Below are positions 12,567-21,070 of a stretch of 64,000 nt of DNA, piece by piece. The DNA lies in assembly GCF_009765755.1 (NCBI RefSeq), contig NZ_LMUV01000003.1, positions 194,257 through 258,256 of the forward strand, read 5' to 3'. Both the position numbers and the translations under genes were made by a program. The stretch is from Rhodanobacter sp. L36. Its GTDB lineage: Bacteria > Pseudomonadota > Gammaproteobacteria > Xanthomonadales > Rhodanobacteraceae. Below the pieces are notes generated by a model. That model did not search any database. It saw nothing but the letters and a program-made list of their open reading frames with translations, and was not told where the DNA came from. The first letter of the stretch is position 1, and each line of letters begins with the position of its first letter.

Positions 12567-12704
12567 CGGGATCTCCGGCGAGAGCCCCATTCGACGCGAG
12601 CCGCGTCTGGCGGCGGGCCAGCTTACTCTTCCGTCGTCGCCGGGATCAAAGCCCGGGGGCGCGACTCCCGCTAAGATGTCCGGACCATTCGAGGGGGTTG
12701 CAGC

Positions 12705-13805
12705 ATGCCGATCACCATAGCCGCCTTGCGCGAAACCGCCGCCGGTGAACGCCGCGTAGCGATCACGCCGGAAATGGCGAAAAAATTCCGTGGCAAGGGA
12801 CTGCGCGTGCTGATCGAACACGATGCGGGACGCGCCGCAGGTTTTCCGGACGCGGCCTATGCCGATGTCGAATTTGTCGATCTCGCTGGCGTGCTGGCAC
12901 AGGCGGATGTGCTGGCCTGCGTGCTTCCGCCGGATGACGCGGTGTTCGCGGGTTTGCGCGAAGGCAGCATCGTGGTCGGGCAGTTGCGTCCCTATGGCGC
13001 GCCGGCTCGCGTCGCTGCGCTGGCATTACGAAAGCTCACTGCGTTCTCGCTGGAATTGCTGCCGCGAACCACGCGCGCGCAGGCGATGGACGTGCTGAGT
13101 TCGCAGGCTGCGGTGGCGGGTTATCGCGCCATGCTGATTGCGGCGGAAGCATCGCCGAAATTCTTTCCGATGCTGACGACGGCTGCCGGCACGATTCGTC
13201 CGTCCAGGGTGCTGGTGATCGGCGCAGGTGTTGCAGGCTTGCAGGCGATCGCCACCGCGCGACGCCTCGGCGCGCAGACCGAGGGCTACGACGTGCGGCC
13301 GGAAACACGCGAGCAGGTCGAATCGCTGGGCGCGAAATTCCTCGAGCTTGGCGTGTCAGCGGCAGGCAGCGGCGGCTACGCGCGCGAGCTTTCCGCAGAA
13401 GAGCGCGCGTCGCAGCAGCAGGCGCTGGCCGAACATCTGAAATCAGTTGATGTGATCGTCACCACGGCAGCTGTTCCGGGCAGGCCGGCTCCGAAGATTC
13501 TCACCCGCGCCATGGTCGAGGGGATGAAGCCCGGTGCGTTGATCGTGGATCTCGCAGCCGAAGGCGGCGGCAACTGCGAACTGACCCGGCCCGGCGAGCG
13601 CGTGGAGCATGCAGGTGTGGTGATCCTCGGTCCGCTCAACCTGCCGGCTGGTGCGCCACTACATGCATCGGAAATGTACGCACGCAACGTGTACAACTTC
13701 TGCGAGCTTCTGGTCCATGACGCGGCGTTGCAGCCGGATTTCAATGACGAACTGATCGCGAAAAGCTGCGTGAGCCACGCAGGCGAGGTTCATTTCAAAG
13801 GTTGA
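12705..13805 (+). CDS. pntAA: PntAA, NAD(P) transhydrogenase alpha subunit part 1 (NAD-binding)
   Basis: A 366-residue soluble domain I of the proton-translocating transhydrogenase, which passes hydride from NADH to NADP. It has the alanine-dehydrogenase-like N-terminus RETAAGERRVAITPEM, the mobile-loop region FFPMLTTAAGTIRPSRVLVIGAG split over 154-178, the Rossmann GAGVAGLQAIATARRLGA and the EGGGNCE segment. A strong GAGGGGG site lies 7 nt before the ATG. This is a three-subunit type transhydrogenase, yet pntAB starts 1.7 kb away with three opposite-strand genes in between, which is unusual. Confidence 0.95.
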   Translation: MPITIAALRETAAGERRVAITPEMAKKFRGKGLRVLIEHDAGRAAGFPDAAYADVEFVDLAGVLAQADVLACVLPPDDAVFAGLREGSIVVGQLRPYGAPARVAALALRKLTAFSLELLPRTTRAQAMDVLSSQAAVAGYRAMLIAAEASPKFFPMLTTAAGTIRPSRVLVIGAGVAGLQAIATARRLGAQTEGYDVRPETREQVESLGAKFLELGVSAAGSGGYARELSAEERASQQQALAEHLKSVDVIVTTAAVPGRPAPKILTRAMVEGMKPGALIVDLAAEGGGNCELTRPGERVEHAGVVILGPLNLPAGAPLHASEMYARNVYNFCELLVHDAALQPDFNDELIAKSCVSHAGEVHFKG

Positions 13806-13831
13806 TGCCGTCGGGTTTAAACCGGGTGCGG

Positions 13832-14356
13832 TCAGGGTTTGAGGGGCGGCGTCGCGCGACCGGACTGCCTGAGCCAGCGCATGCGTTGTCCCGGTGGTAT
13901 GGCGCGCCATTGACGCATCAGTTCATCACGCTGTCCCGGCGGCATCTGCCGGAAACGCTCGAACGCGGCGTGCAGGCGCTGGCGCTCGCCGGGCGGCAGC
14001 CGCTGGAATTCGGCCTGGTTCGCGCGTGTCTGCTGGCGTTCGGCCGGCGTCATGGTTTGCCAGCGCGCGATGCGCTCGCGAATTTCGTCGCGTTCCGGCG
14101 GCGGCAGGCCCACCCAGCCTTCGGCGCGCTTCATCATGCGTGCCTGCCTGCGCGGCGGCAGGCTGTCCCATTTTCCGCGTAGCGGCATCAACACTTCACG
14201 CTGTTGCGGCGTGAGTTGGCGCCAAGAGTGCGGTTGCGGCAGCGGACCGAGATCGACCGGATCACCGGAAACATCCTGGGCATGCAGCGGCACGGCAATG
14301 ACGCCGCCGAGCAGGGTGGCGCAAATCAGTGACAGGACAAGGCGATGGAAGGTCAT
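13832..14356 (-). CDS. Secreted DUF3106 protein
   Basis: A 174-residue protein with a signal peptide (LVLSLICATLLGGVIAVPLHA) followed by a Pro/Arg/Gln-rich helical region. Motifs of the form LTPQQREVLMPLRGKWDSLPP, LPPPERDEIRERIARWQ, MTPAERQQTR and MPPGQRDELMRQWRAIPPGQR repeat. These repeats define DUF3106, resembling CpxP/Spy-like LTxxQ proteins of the periplasm, so an envelope-stress or sensing role is plausible but unproven. It is the last gene of a three-gene minus-strand set with an ECF sigma factor, 4 nt after the DUF3619-like gene. Confidence 0.8.
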   Translation of the reverse strand: MTFHRLVLSLICATLLGGVIAVPLHAQDVSGDPVDLGPLPQPHSWRQLTPQQREVLMPLRGKWDSLPPRRQARMMKRAEGWVGLPPPERDEIRERIARWQTMTPAERQQTRANQAEFQRLPPGERQRLHAAFERFRQMPPGQRDELMRQWRAIPPGQRMRWLRQSGRATPPLKP

Positions 14357-14360
14357 GGAC

Positions 14361-14753
14361 TCAACGATGGGTGGGCTGGCTGTCGTTGGCTGCGAGCCAG
14401 CCGTAGAAATCGAGATCCTGATAAAGATTCGGATCGGTCTTGTCGGCGTCCGGCGGCAGGTCGTTGTCGGTGTCCGCGCTGGCCTGGATGGCGATGGCCG
14501 TCTGCGCCGACGGTGCGGCAGGGTGATGTTGATGCGGCATCGGCTGCCACACCATCAGCGCGGCAAACGCAAGCATCGCGAACGCGCCGGTGGGGATCAG
14601 CCAGCGTCGTGCGCTGTGCTTCGGTGCCGCAGAGGCAAGTGCTTCGCGGCGTGCTGTGCGCAGCCGTCCGGCGGTCACCGGATCGACGTGCTGGCTCGCC
14701 TCGCGATAGAGCTTGCGGGCGCGCCTTGCGATGTTTGTTTCAGGCGACGTCAT
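14361..14753 (-). CDS. DUF3619-like single-pass membrane protein
   Basis: A 130-residue protein: a charged cytosolic N-terminus (residues 1-50, Arg-rich, NIARRARKLYREASQHVDP), one membrane helix (about 52-70) and a periplasmic tail rich in His, Ala and Asp ending in DLDFYGWLAANDSQ. Its place between an ECF sigma gene (4-nt ATGA overlap) and DUF3106, together with its topology, suggests a possible anti-sigma role. I see no classical zinc-binding anti-sigma motif. The DUF3619 assignment rests on the C-terminal LDFYGWLA motif and context. Confidence 0.7.
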   Translation of the reverse strand: MTSPETNIARRARKLYREASQHVDPVTAGRLRTARREALASAAPKHSARRWLIPTGAFAMLAFAALMVWQPMPHQHHPAAPSAQTAIAIQASADTDNDLPPDADKTDPNLYQDLDFYGWLAANDSQPTHR

Positions 14754-15331
14754 CGCCAGTCCTCCAGTAGATCGCGCAGGTGATGCATCGCGCGCGACAG
14801 GTGTGTTTTCACGCTGCCTTCGGAGCAGCCCATGGCTTGCGCGGTTTCCGCCACGTCGAGCCCTTCCAGCATGCGCAACATGAAAGCTTCGCGCTGGCGC
14901 TGCGGTAACTGACGGACCGCTGCGGCCATATCCGCATACGATTGCACGTCGTGCAGCCGATCGAGCGGACCGGGGCCGTGATCGGGCGGCTCCCACGCCG
15001 GCATTTCGTCGCCGTCGTCGTCGCGCCCGCCGCCAAGCCAGCCCACTACGATCGAACGCACCTTGCGACGGCGCTGAAGGTCCACGATGCGCCGACGCAG
15101 GATTCCCCAGAACAAAGGCGGCCACTCGGCCGCGGGTTTGTCGCGATAGTGCTTTACCAATCGCAGCATCGCGTCCTGCACGGCGTCCATTGCATCTTCT
15201 CGCTGGCGCAATTGCATCTCGGCCATGCGGAATGCGCGACGCTCCACCTGCGCCAGAAACGCATCGAGCGTGGCGGGCGTTTCGCGTACGTCCAGCAATT
15301 CCGCGTCGAGCGCGCCGGCCACGCTGCTCAT
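14750..15331 (-). CDS. ECF-type RNA polymerase sigma factor
   Basis: A 193-residue sigma-70 family protein. Region 2 is visible as AMDAVQDAMLRLVKHYRDKP followed by FWGILRRRIVDLQRRRK. Region 4 is LPQRQREAFMLRMLEGLDVAETAQAMGCSEGSVKTHLSRA, split as helix-turn-helix. The start at 15331 is chosen because GGAGG lies 8 nt upstream; the longer open frame runs under the divergent pntAB. It heads a minus-strand set with DUF3619-like and DUF3106 genes, a conserved-looking trio that sits inside the pnt operon. Confidence 0.9.
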   Translation of the reverse strand: MSSVAGALDAELLDVRETPATLDAFLAQVERRAFRMAEMQLRQREDAMDAVQDAMLRLVKHYRDKPAAEWPPLFWGILRRRIVDLQRRRKVRSIVVGWLGGGRDDDGDEMPAWEPPDHGPGPLDRLHDVQSYADMAAAVRQLPQRQREAFMLRMLEGLDVAETAQAMGCSEGSVKTHLSRAMHHLRDLLEDWR

Positions 15332-15499
15332 GTCGGCAGCCTCCGCATCCTCGGAGTGTGCATGCTCGTGCTGTGGCGCATCCTCGGGCTCCAGCGGTTC
15401 GACTCCGTTGATCAACGCAGCAGGCTCGCGCGGGTTGACTGTCGCCCGTATGATGGCAAGACAACGTCCTGGCGGGCGGTTCTCATAGGGTGTGGGCTC

Positions 15500-15820
15500 A
15501 TGATCGACGGTTTCCTGGCGCTGTATATCTTCATGCTGGCGGCGTTTACCGGATATGAAATCATCGCGCGGGTACCGGTGATCCTGCATACGCCGCTGAT
15601 GTCGGGATCCAACTTCGTGCATGGCATTGTGCTGGTTGGGGCGATGATCGCGCTAGGTCACGCACAGACGCCGTTCGAGATCAGCGTGGGCTTCATCGGC
15701 GTGCTGCTCGGCGCGGGCAACGCGGCCGGCGGCTATGTGGTGACCGAGCGGATGCTGGAGATGTTCAAGTCCAGCAAGCCCGATGCCCGCAAGGCCGGCG
15801 CCAGCGCGGAGAGCAAGTGA
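15500..15820 (+). CDS. pntAB: PntAB, NAD(P) transhydrogenase alpha subunit part 2 (membrane)
   Basis: A 106-residue membrane subunit starting MIDGFLALYIFMLAAFTGYEII, with three hydrophobic helices (about 4-20, 35-58, 61-80) as in small PntAB proteins. It supplies part of the proton channel. The first ATG after the sigma gene region is at 15500. It overlaps pntB by 1 nt (TGATG). It is separated from pntAA by 1.7 kb of opposite-strand genes, so it must have its own promoter between 15332 and 15499 or depend on read-through. Confidence 0.92.
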   Translation: MIDGFLALYIFMLAAFTGYEIIARVPVILHTPLMSGSNFVHGIVLVGAMIALGHAQTPFEISVGFIGVLLGAGNAAGGYVVTERMLEMFKSSKPDARKAGASAESK

Positions 15821-17298
15821 TGAGCTGGTTGCCAGTGCTGATCAAGGCCTGCTATTTCGTCGCCGCACTGTTGTTCATTCTGGGCCTGAAACGCATGAGT
15901 TCGCCGCGCACCGCACGCGGCGGCATCGTCTGGGCCGGCTACGGCATGTTGCTGGCGGTACTGGCGACTTTTTTCCTGCCGGACATGCATCATCTGGAAT
16001 TGATTATTGCCGCCGTGGTTATCGGCGTCGGTGCCGCGTGGTGGAGCGGCAAGCGCGTGGCGATGACCGACATGCCGCAGATGGTCGCGCTCTACAACGG
16101 CATGGGCGGCGGAGCGGCCGCGGCCATCGGCGCGGTGGAGCTGATCGGTTACGTGCGCAGTTTCGCGCTGCTGCATCCGGCGGGCGTTCCCGATACCTCG
16201 CCACTGCGACCGGAAAGCTGGGCGATCAACGCGGTGTCGTCGCTGCCGATCATCTCGCTGTTGTCGCCGGTCGAACTCGCGCTTGGCGTGCTCGGCGCGC
16301 TGATCGGCGCAGTGAGTTTTTCCGGCTCGCTGATCGCGTTCGCGAAGTTGCAGGGCTGGCTCGACAAACGTTTCGTTTTCGCCGGACAGCGCGTGATCAA
16401 TTTAGTGCTGCTGGCGGCGGCTGTGGTGATCGGCATCGTGTTGATCAGCGGGCACGCCAGCCTGCTGCTGATCGTGTTGTTCTTCGCGCTGGCACTGCTG
16501 TTCGGATTGATGATGACGCTGCCGATCGGCGGCGCCGACATGCCGGTAGTCATCTCCTTGTACAACGCATTCACCGGCCTCGCCGTGGCGTTCGAAGGTT
16601 TCGTGCTCGGCAACGAGGCGATGATCATCGCCGGCATGGTGGTCGGCGCGGCCGGCACGTTGCTGACCCAGTTGATGGCCAAGGCGATGAATCGTTCGAT
16701 CGGCAATGTGCTGTTCGGAAGTTTCGGCGCGAGCGGTGGCGAGGCACAGGCGATCGACGGCGCGCAAAAACCGATCGACGCCAACGACGCAGCGGTGATG
16801 ATGGCTTACGCCGAACGCGTGGTGATCGTGCCGGGTTACGGCATGGCCGTGGCGCAGGCGCAACACAAGGTGTGGGAATTCGCCAAGCTGCTGATCGAGC
16901 GCGGCGTGAAAGTGAAGTTCGCGATCCACCCGGTCGCCGGTCGCATGCCTGGCCACATGAACGTGCTGCTCGCCGAGGCCGGCGTGCCGTACGATTTGAT
17001 CGCCGACATGGACGATATCAATCCCGAATTTCCCAACGTCGATGTGGCGCTGGTGATCGGCGCGAACGACGTGGTCAATCCGCTGGCGAAAACCGATCCG
17101 GCTTCACCGATCTACGGCATGCCGATCCTGGATGTGTCGAATGCGAAGCACGTCATCGTGGTCAAGCGCGGCAAGGGCACCGGTTTCGCCGGCATCGAGA
17201 ACGCGCTGTTCTATGCCGACAACGCACGCATGCTCTATGGCGATGGCCAGGCAGCGGCCGGGCAACTGGTATCGGAGTTGAAGACGCTCGACAGCTGA
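15820..17298 (+). CDS. pntB: PntB, NAD(P) transhydrogenase beta subunit
   Basis: A 492-residue subunit: nine or so membrane helices in residues 1-290, then the NADP(H)-binding domain III. The membrane part shows MVALYNGMGGGAAAAIGAVEL and ISLYNAFTGLAVAFEG, the conserved proton-channel helices. Domain III shows VPGYGMAVAQAQHKVWE, HPVAGRMPGHMNVLLAEA, VIGANDVVNPLAK and the KRGKGTGFAGIEN motif. ATG 15820 is preferred over the GTG three bases earlier. It drives NADPH formation using the proton gradient. Confidence 0.96.
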   Translation: MSWLPVLIKACYFVAALLFILGLKRMSSPRTARGGIVWAGYGMLLAVLATFFLPDMHHLELIIAAVVIGVGAAWWSGKRVAMTDMPQMVALYNGMGGGAAAAIGAVELIGYVRSFALLHPAGVPDTSPLRPESWAINAVSSLPIISLLSPVELALGVLGALIGAVSFSGSLIAFAKLQGWLDKRFVFAGQRVINLVLLAAAVVIGIVLISGHASLLLIVLFFALALLFGLMMTLPIGGADMPVVISLYNAFTGLAVAFEGFVLGNEAMIIAGMVVGAAGTLLTQLMAKAMNRSIGNVLFGSFGASGGEAQAIDGAQKPIDANDAAVMMAYAERVVIVPGYGMAVAQAQHKVWEFAKLLIERGVKVKFAIHPVAGRMPGHMNVLLAEAGVPYDLIADMDDINPEFPNVDVALVIGANDVVNPLAKTDPASPIYGMPILDVSNAKHVIVVKRGKGTGFAGIENALFYADNARMLYGDGQAAAGQLVSELKTLDS

Positions 17299-17314
17299 GC
17301 GTCGTTCGCCCGGG

Positions 17315-17818
17315 TCAACGTTGTACTGGGAGCTTGCGCGGCGAACGCTGCGCGAGCCACGCCGCGAGCAACATGCCCGCAACTGTCCATGCGATATCCG
17401 CCGGCCGCATCGCGACTCGCGCCAGTTGCCACAGCATGCCGATGCCCGCGATGCGTATCGCATCGACCAGACCCATGCTCATGCTTCCGGCGATCTCCAC
17501 GCTGGCGATCAGCACGTTGACGTAGATCGAAGCCAGCGCCGCGGCGAACGCCGAGAGCAGCGCCGCAGCGCGTCCCGGTGCGAGCACCCCGGCGCGGATG
17601 GTCCAGGCCAGCAGTGCGCCGATCGGCAGCACCAGCCACGGCAGAGGATGGCGCAGATAGAGCGTTGCCACCATCCAGACCGCGCCAGCCGCCAGCCCGA
17701 GCATGGCCGCGCTGAACAGCGAAAACACCAGCGTCCACACGCGACGCAGAGTCATCGGAAGAGGCATCGCAAAACGGGTAAGTGCATGCGCGGGTCCATC
17801 GGGCAAAGCGCGCATCAT
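17315..17818 (-). CDS. Integral membrane protein of unknown function
   Basis: A 167-residue protein with about five hydrophobic segments (near 28-50, 57-76, 83-105, 108-128, 140-158) joined by short loops. No enzyme motif is visible, and Arg residues cluster in predicted cytosolic loops. It lies convergent to pntB with 16 nt between stops and divergent from sufT. The start is uncertain: ATG 17818, 17767 or 17755 would all retain the first helix. I do not recognise the family. Confidence 0.65.
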   Translation of the reverse strand: MMRALPDGPAHALTRFAMPLPMTLRRVWTLVFSLFSAAMLGLAAGAVWMVATLYLRHPLPWLVLPIGALLAWTIRAGVLAPGRAAALLSAFAAALASIYVNVLIASVEIAGSMSMGLVDAIRIAGIGMLWQLARVAMRPADIAWTVAGMLLAAWLAQRSPRKLPVQR

Positions 17819-17990
17819 AGCGTGAGCCCGATCGACGCCATCCCCGTCGCAGTGCGCCGCATCTTGAGATTTCTCCGCGCGTCCCGATCTGGAAGTGAGC
17901 TACGAAGCGGGTGTTCGCCATCCGCGGGCGTCATAATGCAAGACCCGGGTTCGGCGTTCGGCGACCCGCAAGAACAGGATTGGCGTTGGA

Positions 17991-18548
17991 ATGAGTGGTT
18001 TCAGTCTGAGCAGCGAACCTTTCACCCTGTCGCGTGACTGCAACGCGGTGATGGTGCCGCAAGGCGATGTGGTAAACCTGCCGGCCGGGCAGATCGGCTA
18101 TATCACGCAGGCATTGGGTGGCAGCTTCACGGTCTACGTGGAAGGCAACCTGTTCCGCATTGCCGGCATCGACGCCGACGCGCTGGGCAAGGAGCCACCG
18201 CCGCCGATCGAGATTCCCGCCAACGCCACCGATGCCGATGTTGAAAAGCTCGCGTGGGATCAGTTGCGCACCGTGTTCGATCCGGAGATCCCGGTCAACG
18301 TGGTGGAGCTCGGCCTCGTCTACGACCTGACGCTGGAGCCCACCGAATCCGGCAATCGCAAGGTCTACGTCAAGCTCACGCTTACGGCGCCGGGTTGCGG
18401 CATGGGCGACATTCTCGTCGATGACGCGCGCACCAAGCTGGAGATGATCCCCACGATCAGCGAGGCAGACGTGGATCTGGTGTTCGATCCGCCGTGGAGC
18501 CACTCGATGATGTCGGATGCCGCGAAACTCGAAACAGGAATGCTTTGA
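17991..18548 (+). CDS. sufT: SufT, Fe-S cluster assembly protein
   Basis: A 185-residue protein with an N-terminal domain (TLSRDCNAVMVPQGDVVNLPAG, GYITQALGGSFTVYVEGNLFRI) and a C-terminal MIP18/DUF59 domain. The latter contains WDQLRTVFDPEIPVNVVELG, LVYDLTL and LTAPGCGMGDILVDDA with its conserved Cys. This two-part layout is that of SufT, an auxiliary factor for maturation of Fe-S proteins. It stands alone here, without other suf genes, and is followed by a palindromic repeat. Confidence 0.92.
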   Translation: MSGFSLSSEPFTLSRDCNAVMVPQGDVVNLPAGQIGYITQALGGSFTVYVEGNLFRIAGIDADALGKEPPPPIEIPANATDADVEKLAWDQLRTVFDPEIPVNVVELGLVYDLTLEPTESGNRKVYVKLTLTAPGCGMGDILVDDARTKLEMIPTISEADVDLVFDPPWSHSMMSDAAKLETGML

Positions 18549-18588
18549 AACTTTTCGGCGTAACCCGAAGTCGCCGATGTTTTCCTCT

Positions 18589-18616
18589 CGTCATTCCGGC
18601 CTGCGCCGGAATGACG
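18589..18616. repeat. REP-like palindrome after sufT
   Basis: A 12-bp perfect inverted repeat, CGTCATTCCGGC / GCCGGAATGACG, has a 4-nt CTGC centre. This GTCATTCCGG...CCGGAATGAC form is a very common intergenic palindrome in Xanthomonadales genomes. It lies between convergent sufT and the asparaginase-like gene and could act as a bidirectional mRNA end. Confidence 0.8.
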
Positions 18617-18674
18617 GTAAGACGTCTGAGCTAGTGAGCCAGAACGCGAATGACGAGAACGCGCATGAATCGAA

Positions 18675-19163
18675 TCAGTTCGCTTCTTCGAATCGATTCG
18701 CGTCGCGGTTCTTGCGGACCTTGGCGGGATCCCACACGCGACCGTTCATGGTGATGTAAACGCCGTCGGGCAGCGTCTGCACCGCGGCCACGGCGCAACC
18801 GATGTTGAACACCGCATCCGAGCCCTGGAAACGCGCCGGGTTCAACGCGCCTGTGAGCACGATCACCTTGCCTTCGATGTGCGCCAGCTCGCGTGCGGTT
18901 TCGACCATCGTGTCGGTGCCATGCGTCACCAGGACATGGCGATGCGGTTGTGCTTCGATGGCCGAGCGCACCAGCGTGCGATCCTCCGCGCCCATGTGCA
19001 GGCTGTCCTTGCGCAGGATCGGAATCACATCGAACGCGAACGCCACGCCGAGCTGGCCGAGAATCTCACCGATCTGCGGCGCGCCGATCTTGTAATCCGA
19101 CTTGTCGTCGAAGTAGATCTTGTCGATCGTGCCGCCGGTAGTGACGATGGTCAGATGCTGCAT
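18675..19163 (-). CDS. Single-domain asparaginase-like protein
   Basis: A 162-residue protein matching only the N-terminal domain of type I/II L-asparaginases. Visible motifs are the nucleophile loop TTGGTIDKIYF (Thr near 10), THGTDTMVETAREL with the second catalytic Thr and Asp, and VLTGALNPARFQGSDAVFNI. The C-terminal domain of classical 330-residue enzymes, which completes the neighbour active site, is absent, yet the gene is intact with its own start (ATG 19163) and stop. I recall such short forms in Xanthomonadaceae. Activity as an asparaginase is uncertain. Confidence 0.85.
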   Translation of the reverse strand: MQHLTIVTTGGTIDKIYFDDKSDYKIGAPQIGEILGQLGVAFAFDVIPILRKDSLHMGAEDRTLVRSAIEAQPHRHVLVTHGTDTMVETARELAHIEGKVIVLTGALNPARFQGSDAVFNIGCAVAAVQTLPDGVYITMNGRVWDPAKVRKNRDANRFEEAN

Positions 19164-19235
19164 GGTCGATAGCCGGAGAGGGAGTCGTGGCATTTTAGCG
19201 TGTGTCGACACCCCAACGGCTGCCCGTGTGATGTT

Positions 19236-19310
19236 CCGTAGGAGAATCCTGTGCGCGATGATCTTCCGTTACATGGCGAAAAACATCGCGCACAGGGTGC
19301 GATCCTGCAA
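19236..19310. repeat. REP-like inverted pair
   Basis: The arms CCTGTGCGCGATG (19248-19260) and CATCGCGCACAGG (19284-19296) are exact complements within a longer imperfect palindrome. Its outer parts read GTAGGAGAAT on the left and, on the complement, GCAGGATCGCA on the right. The same core (GTAGGAGCGCACCCTGTGCGCGAT) recurs at 28631-28655. It lies just after the acyl-CoA dehydrogenase stop (19313). Confidence 0.8.
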
Positions 19311-19312
19311 GG

Positions 19313-20953
19313 TCAGTCCAGCAGCAACGCAGTGCTGTCGGCATCGGGTGTGACCAACCGGTCAAGGCCGTGGCTGATGAAACGGCGCAACGCTGCCGCT
19401 GGGCGTGGATCGCCTTGATGGCTTGACCATGCTCCCTGGCGCGCCAGCAACGCCGCGGCGGCGCAACGTGCCAGCGTGAAGGCTAGTCCACGGGATCCTG
19501 CTTCGAGCCTGTCGCGTGAGGCCGCATGCTGATCGAGCCAGTGCGCGGCAGCGTCGATCGTTTGCGTGATCGTGCAGGCTGCGTGCGTGTGACGGTCGTC
19601 ATTCAGCCAATGCACGATGGATCGGCGCAATGCGCCGAAGCTGTCGCCGGCCAGTGCGCGCAGGCTGTCCAGCGACAACACATTCGTGGTGCCTTCCCAG
19701 ATCGCGTAGACCTGTGCATCGCGCAGCAGTTGCGGCAGGCCGGTGTCCTCGATGTAGCCAGCGCCGCCGAAGCACTCCAGCGCCTCGGAGCAAATCCTGA
19801 TCGCAAGCTTGCCGGTCCAGAGTTTTGCCAGCGGCGTGAGCAGGCGCAGCAGGACGACTTCATGTGGTGCCGCCGCGCCGTGTTCGACGCGGCCGAGAAG
19901 ATGTGCAACTTCAAAGGTCAATGCGAATGCAGCTTGGAACTCCGCCTGCATGTCCGCGAGCGTCTGCGCGTGCAGCGGCTGTTCGATCAATGGACGTCCA
20001 AATGCGTGGCGACGATTTGCGTAGTCGCGCGCCAAACTGATCGCACGCGCCATGCTGGCCACCGCGCAAACCGCATTCCACGTACGCGTGACGTTGAGCA
20101 TCGGCGCGACCTGCCGCACGCCATGACTCAATTCACCCAACGGCCATGCGGGCAGGCCATCGAGATGGATTTCAGCGGTTGGGAGTTCATGCGTGCCGAG
20201 TTTGTCCTTCAGCCGATCGATGATCAGCCCGGGTTTGCGGTGCTCGCCGTCCATCGTCTCGACGTAGAAAAGCGCCAGCGCCGCGGTGCCATCGCCCATG
20301 CCCTCAGGGCGCGCGAGAGCGAGCGCAGCCTCACCGACTACGGCGGAGCTGAACCATTTGCGTCCGTGCAGCCGCCATTGCCCATTGCTGTCCTGCCTGG
20401 CGATGGTCTCGCTGTTGCCGACGTCGGAGCCGCCGGCGTTCTCCGTCATCCATTGGCCGCTAAGCCAGAAACCGGATGCGTCGCGACTGAGAAAATGCGG
20501 CAGCGCGCGATCGATCAACGCCTGGTTGCCGGAGGATTTCAGCGCGGTGGCAGCGCCGTCGGTCATCGCCAGCGGGCAGGTATAGAACTCGCTGGCGACG
20601 TGATACAGATACACGCGCGCAAATTCTTCCAGCCGCGCGAATTCGCCGTCGGCATGTCCCGAAGCAAGCACCGCATATTGCGTGGCGATGTGCGGACCTT
20701 CCTGCCACGCCGTGGTCAACTCGATGCGGTCGACCCGTTTTCCCCACGCATCCCACTGCGTCAATACCGGTTTGCGCCGTGTGCTTTGGGACGCGCGCTG
20801 CCAGGCCATCTGCGCGTAGTCGCCGAGCCCTGCAAGGTCGGCGATCAACGCTTCATGTCGTTGTGTTGGCAGCGCGCGCTCGATCAATGAGCGCAGCAAT
20901 CGATCGGCATGCCATGGGTGCGCGAGTTGTGGAGCGTCTTGCAGGAAAGCCAT
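19313..20953 (-). CDS. AidB-like acyl-CoA dehydrogenase
   Basis: A 546-residue flavoprotein of the acyl-CoA dehydrogenase superfamily, of AidB type by length and motifs. It has an extended N-terminal domain, FWLSGQWMTENAGGSDVGNSE-type substrate loop (about 140-160), the WKxF-like GRKWFSSAVVGEAALALARPEG, and the late FAD/substrate helix ECFGGAGYIEDTGLPQLLRDAQ with WEGTTNVLSLDSLRAL. AidB proteins bind DNA and may protect against alkylation, and some members are true isovaleryl-CoA dehydrogenases. The ATG at 20953 is the first start that keeps the N-terminal domain. Divergent from the glycosyltransferase. Confidence 0.88.
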   Translation of the reverse strand: MAFLQDAPQLAHPWHADRLLRSLIERALPTQRHEALIADLAGLGDYAQMAWQRASQSTRRKPVLTQWDAWGKRVDRIELTTAWQEGPHIATQYAVLASGHADGEFARLEEFARVYLYHVASEFYTCPLAMTDGAATALKSSGNQALIDRALPHFLSRDASGFWLSGQWMTENAGGSDVGNSETIARQDSNGQWRLHGRKWFSSAVVGEAALALARPEGMGDGTAALALFYVETMDGEHRKPGLIIDRLKDKLGTHELPTAEIHLDGLPAWPLGELSHGVRQVAPMLNVTRTWNAVCAVASMARAISLARDYANRRHAFGRPLIEQPLHAQTLADMQAEFQAAFALTFEVAHLLGRVEHGAAAPHEVVLLRLLTPLAKLWTGKLAIRICSEALECFGGAGYIEDTGLPQLLRDAQVYAIWEGTTNVLSLDSLRALAGDSFGALRRSIVHWLNDDRHTHAACTITQTIDAAAHWLDQHAASRDRLEAGSRGLAFTLARCAAAALLARQGAWSSHQGDPRPAAALRRFISHGLDRLVTPDADSTALLLD

Positions 20954-21070
20954 GGTGGGGCCCTCAGTGCGGTGGCCGGAGTATAGAAGCGCGTCGTCGA
21001 TCAAATCGTTGTCGGTGTCGATCAAGGCTAGAATCTGCCGATTCTGTCGCGTCAACTTAGGGAAAAAGAC

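Noticed and set aside
14942..15499. Long plus-strand reading frame running into pntAB from 14942
   Set aside because: It lies opposite the ECF sigma gene, its N-terminal 186 residues have no family features, and the true pntAB begins MIDGFLALYIF at 15500.
18589..18616. CRISPR-like repeat
   Set aside because: Only one palindromic unit is present, with no spacers or further copies in the window.
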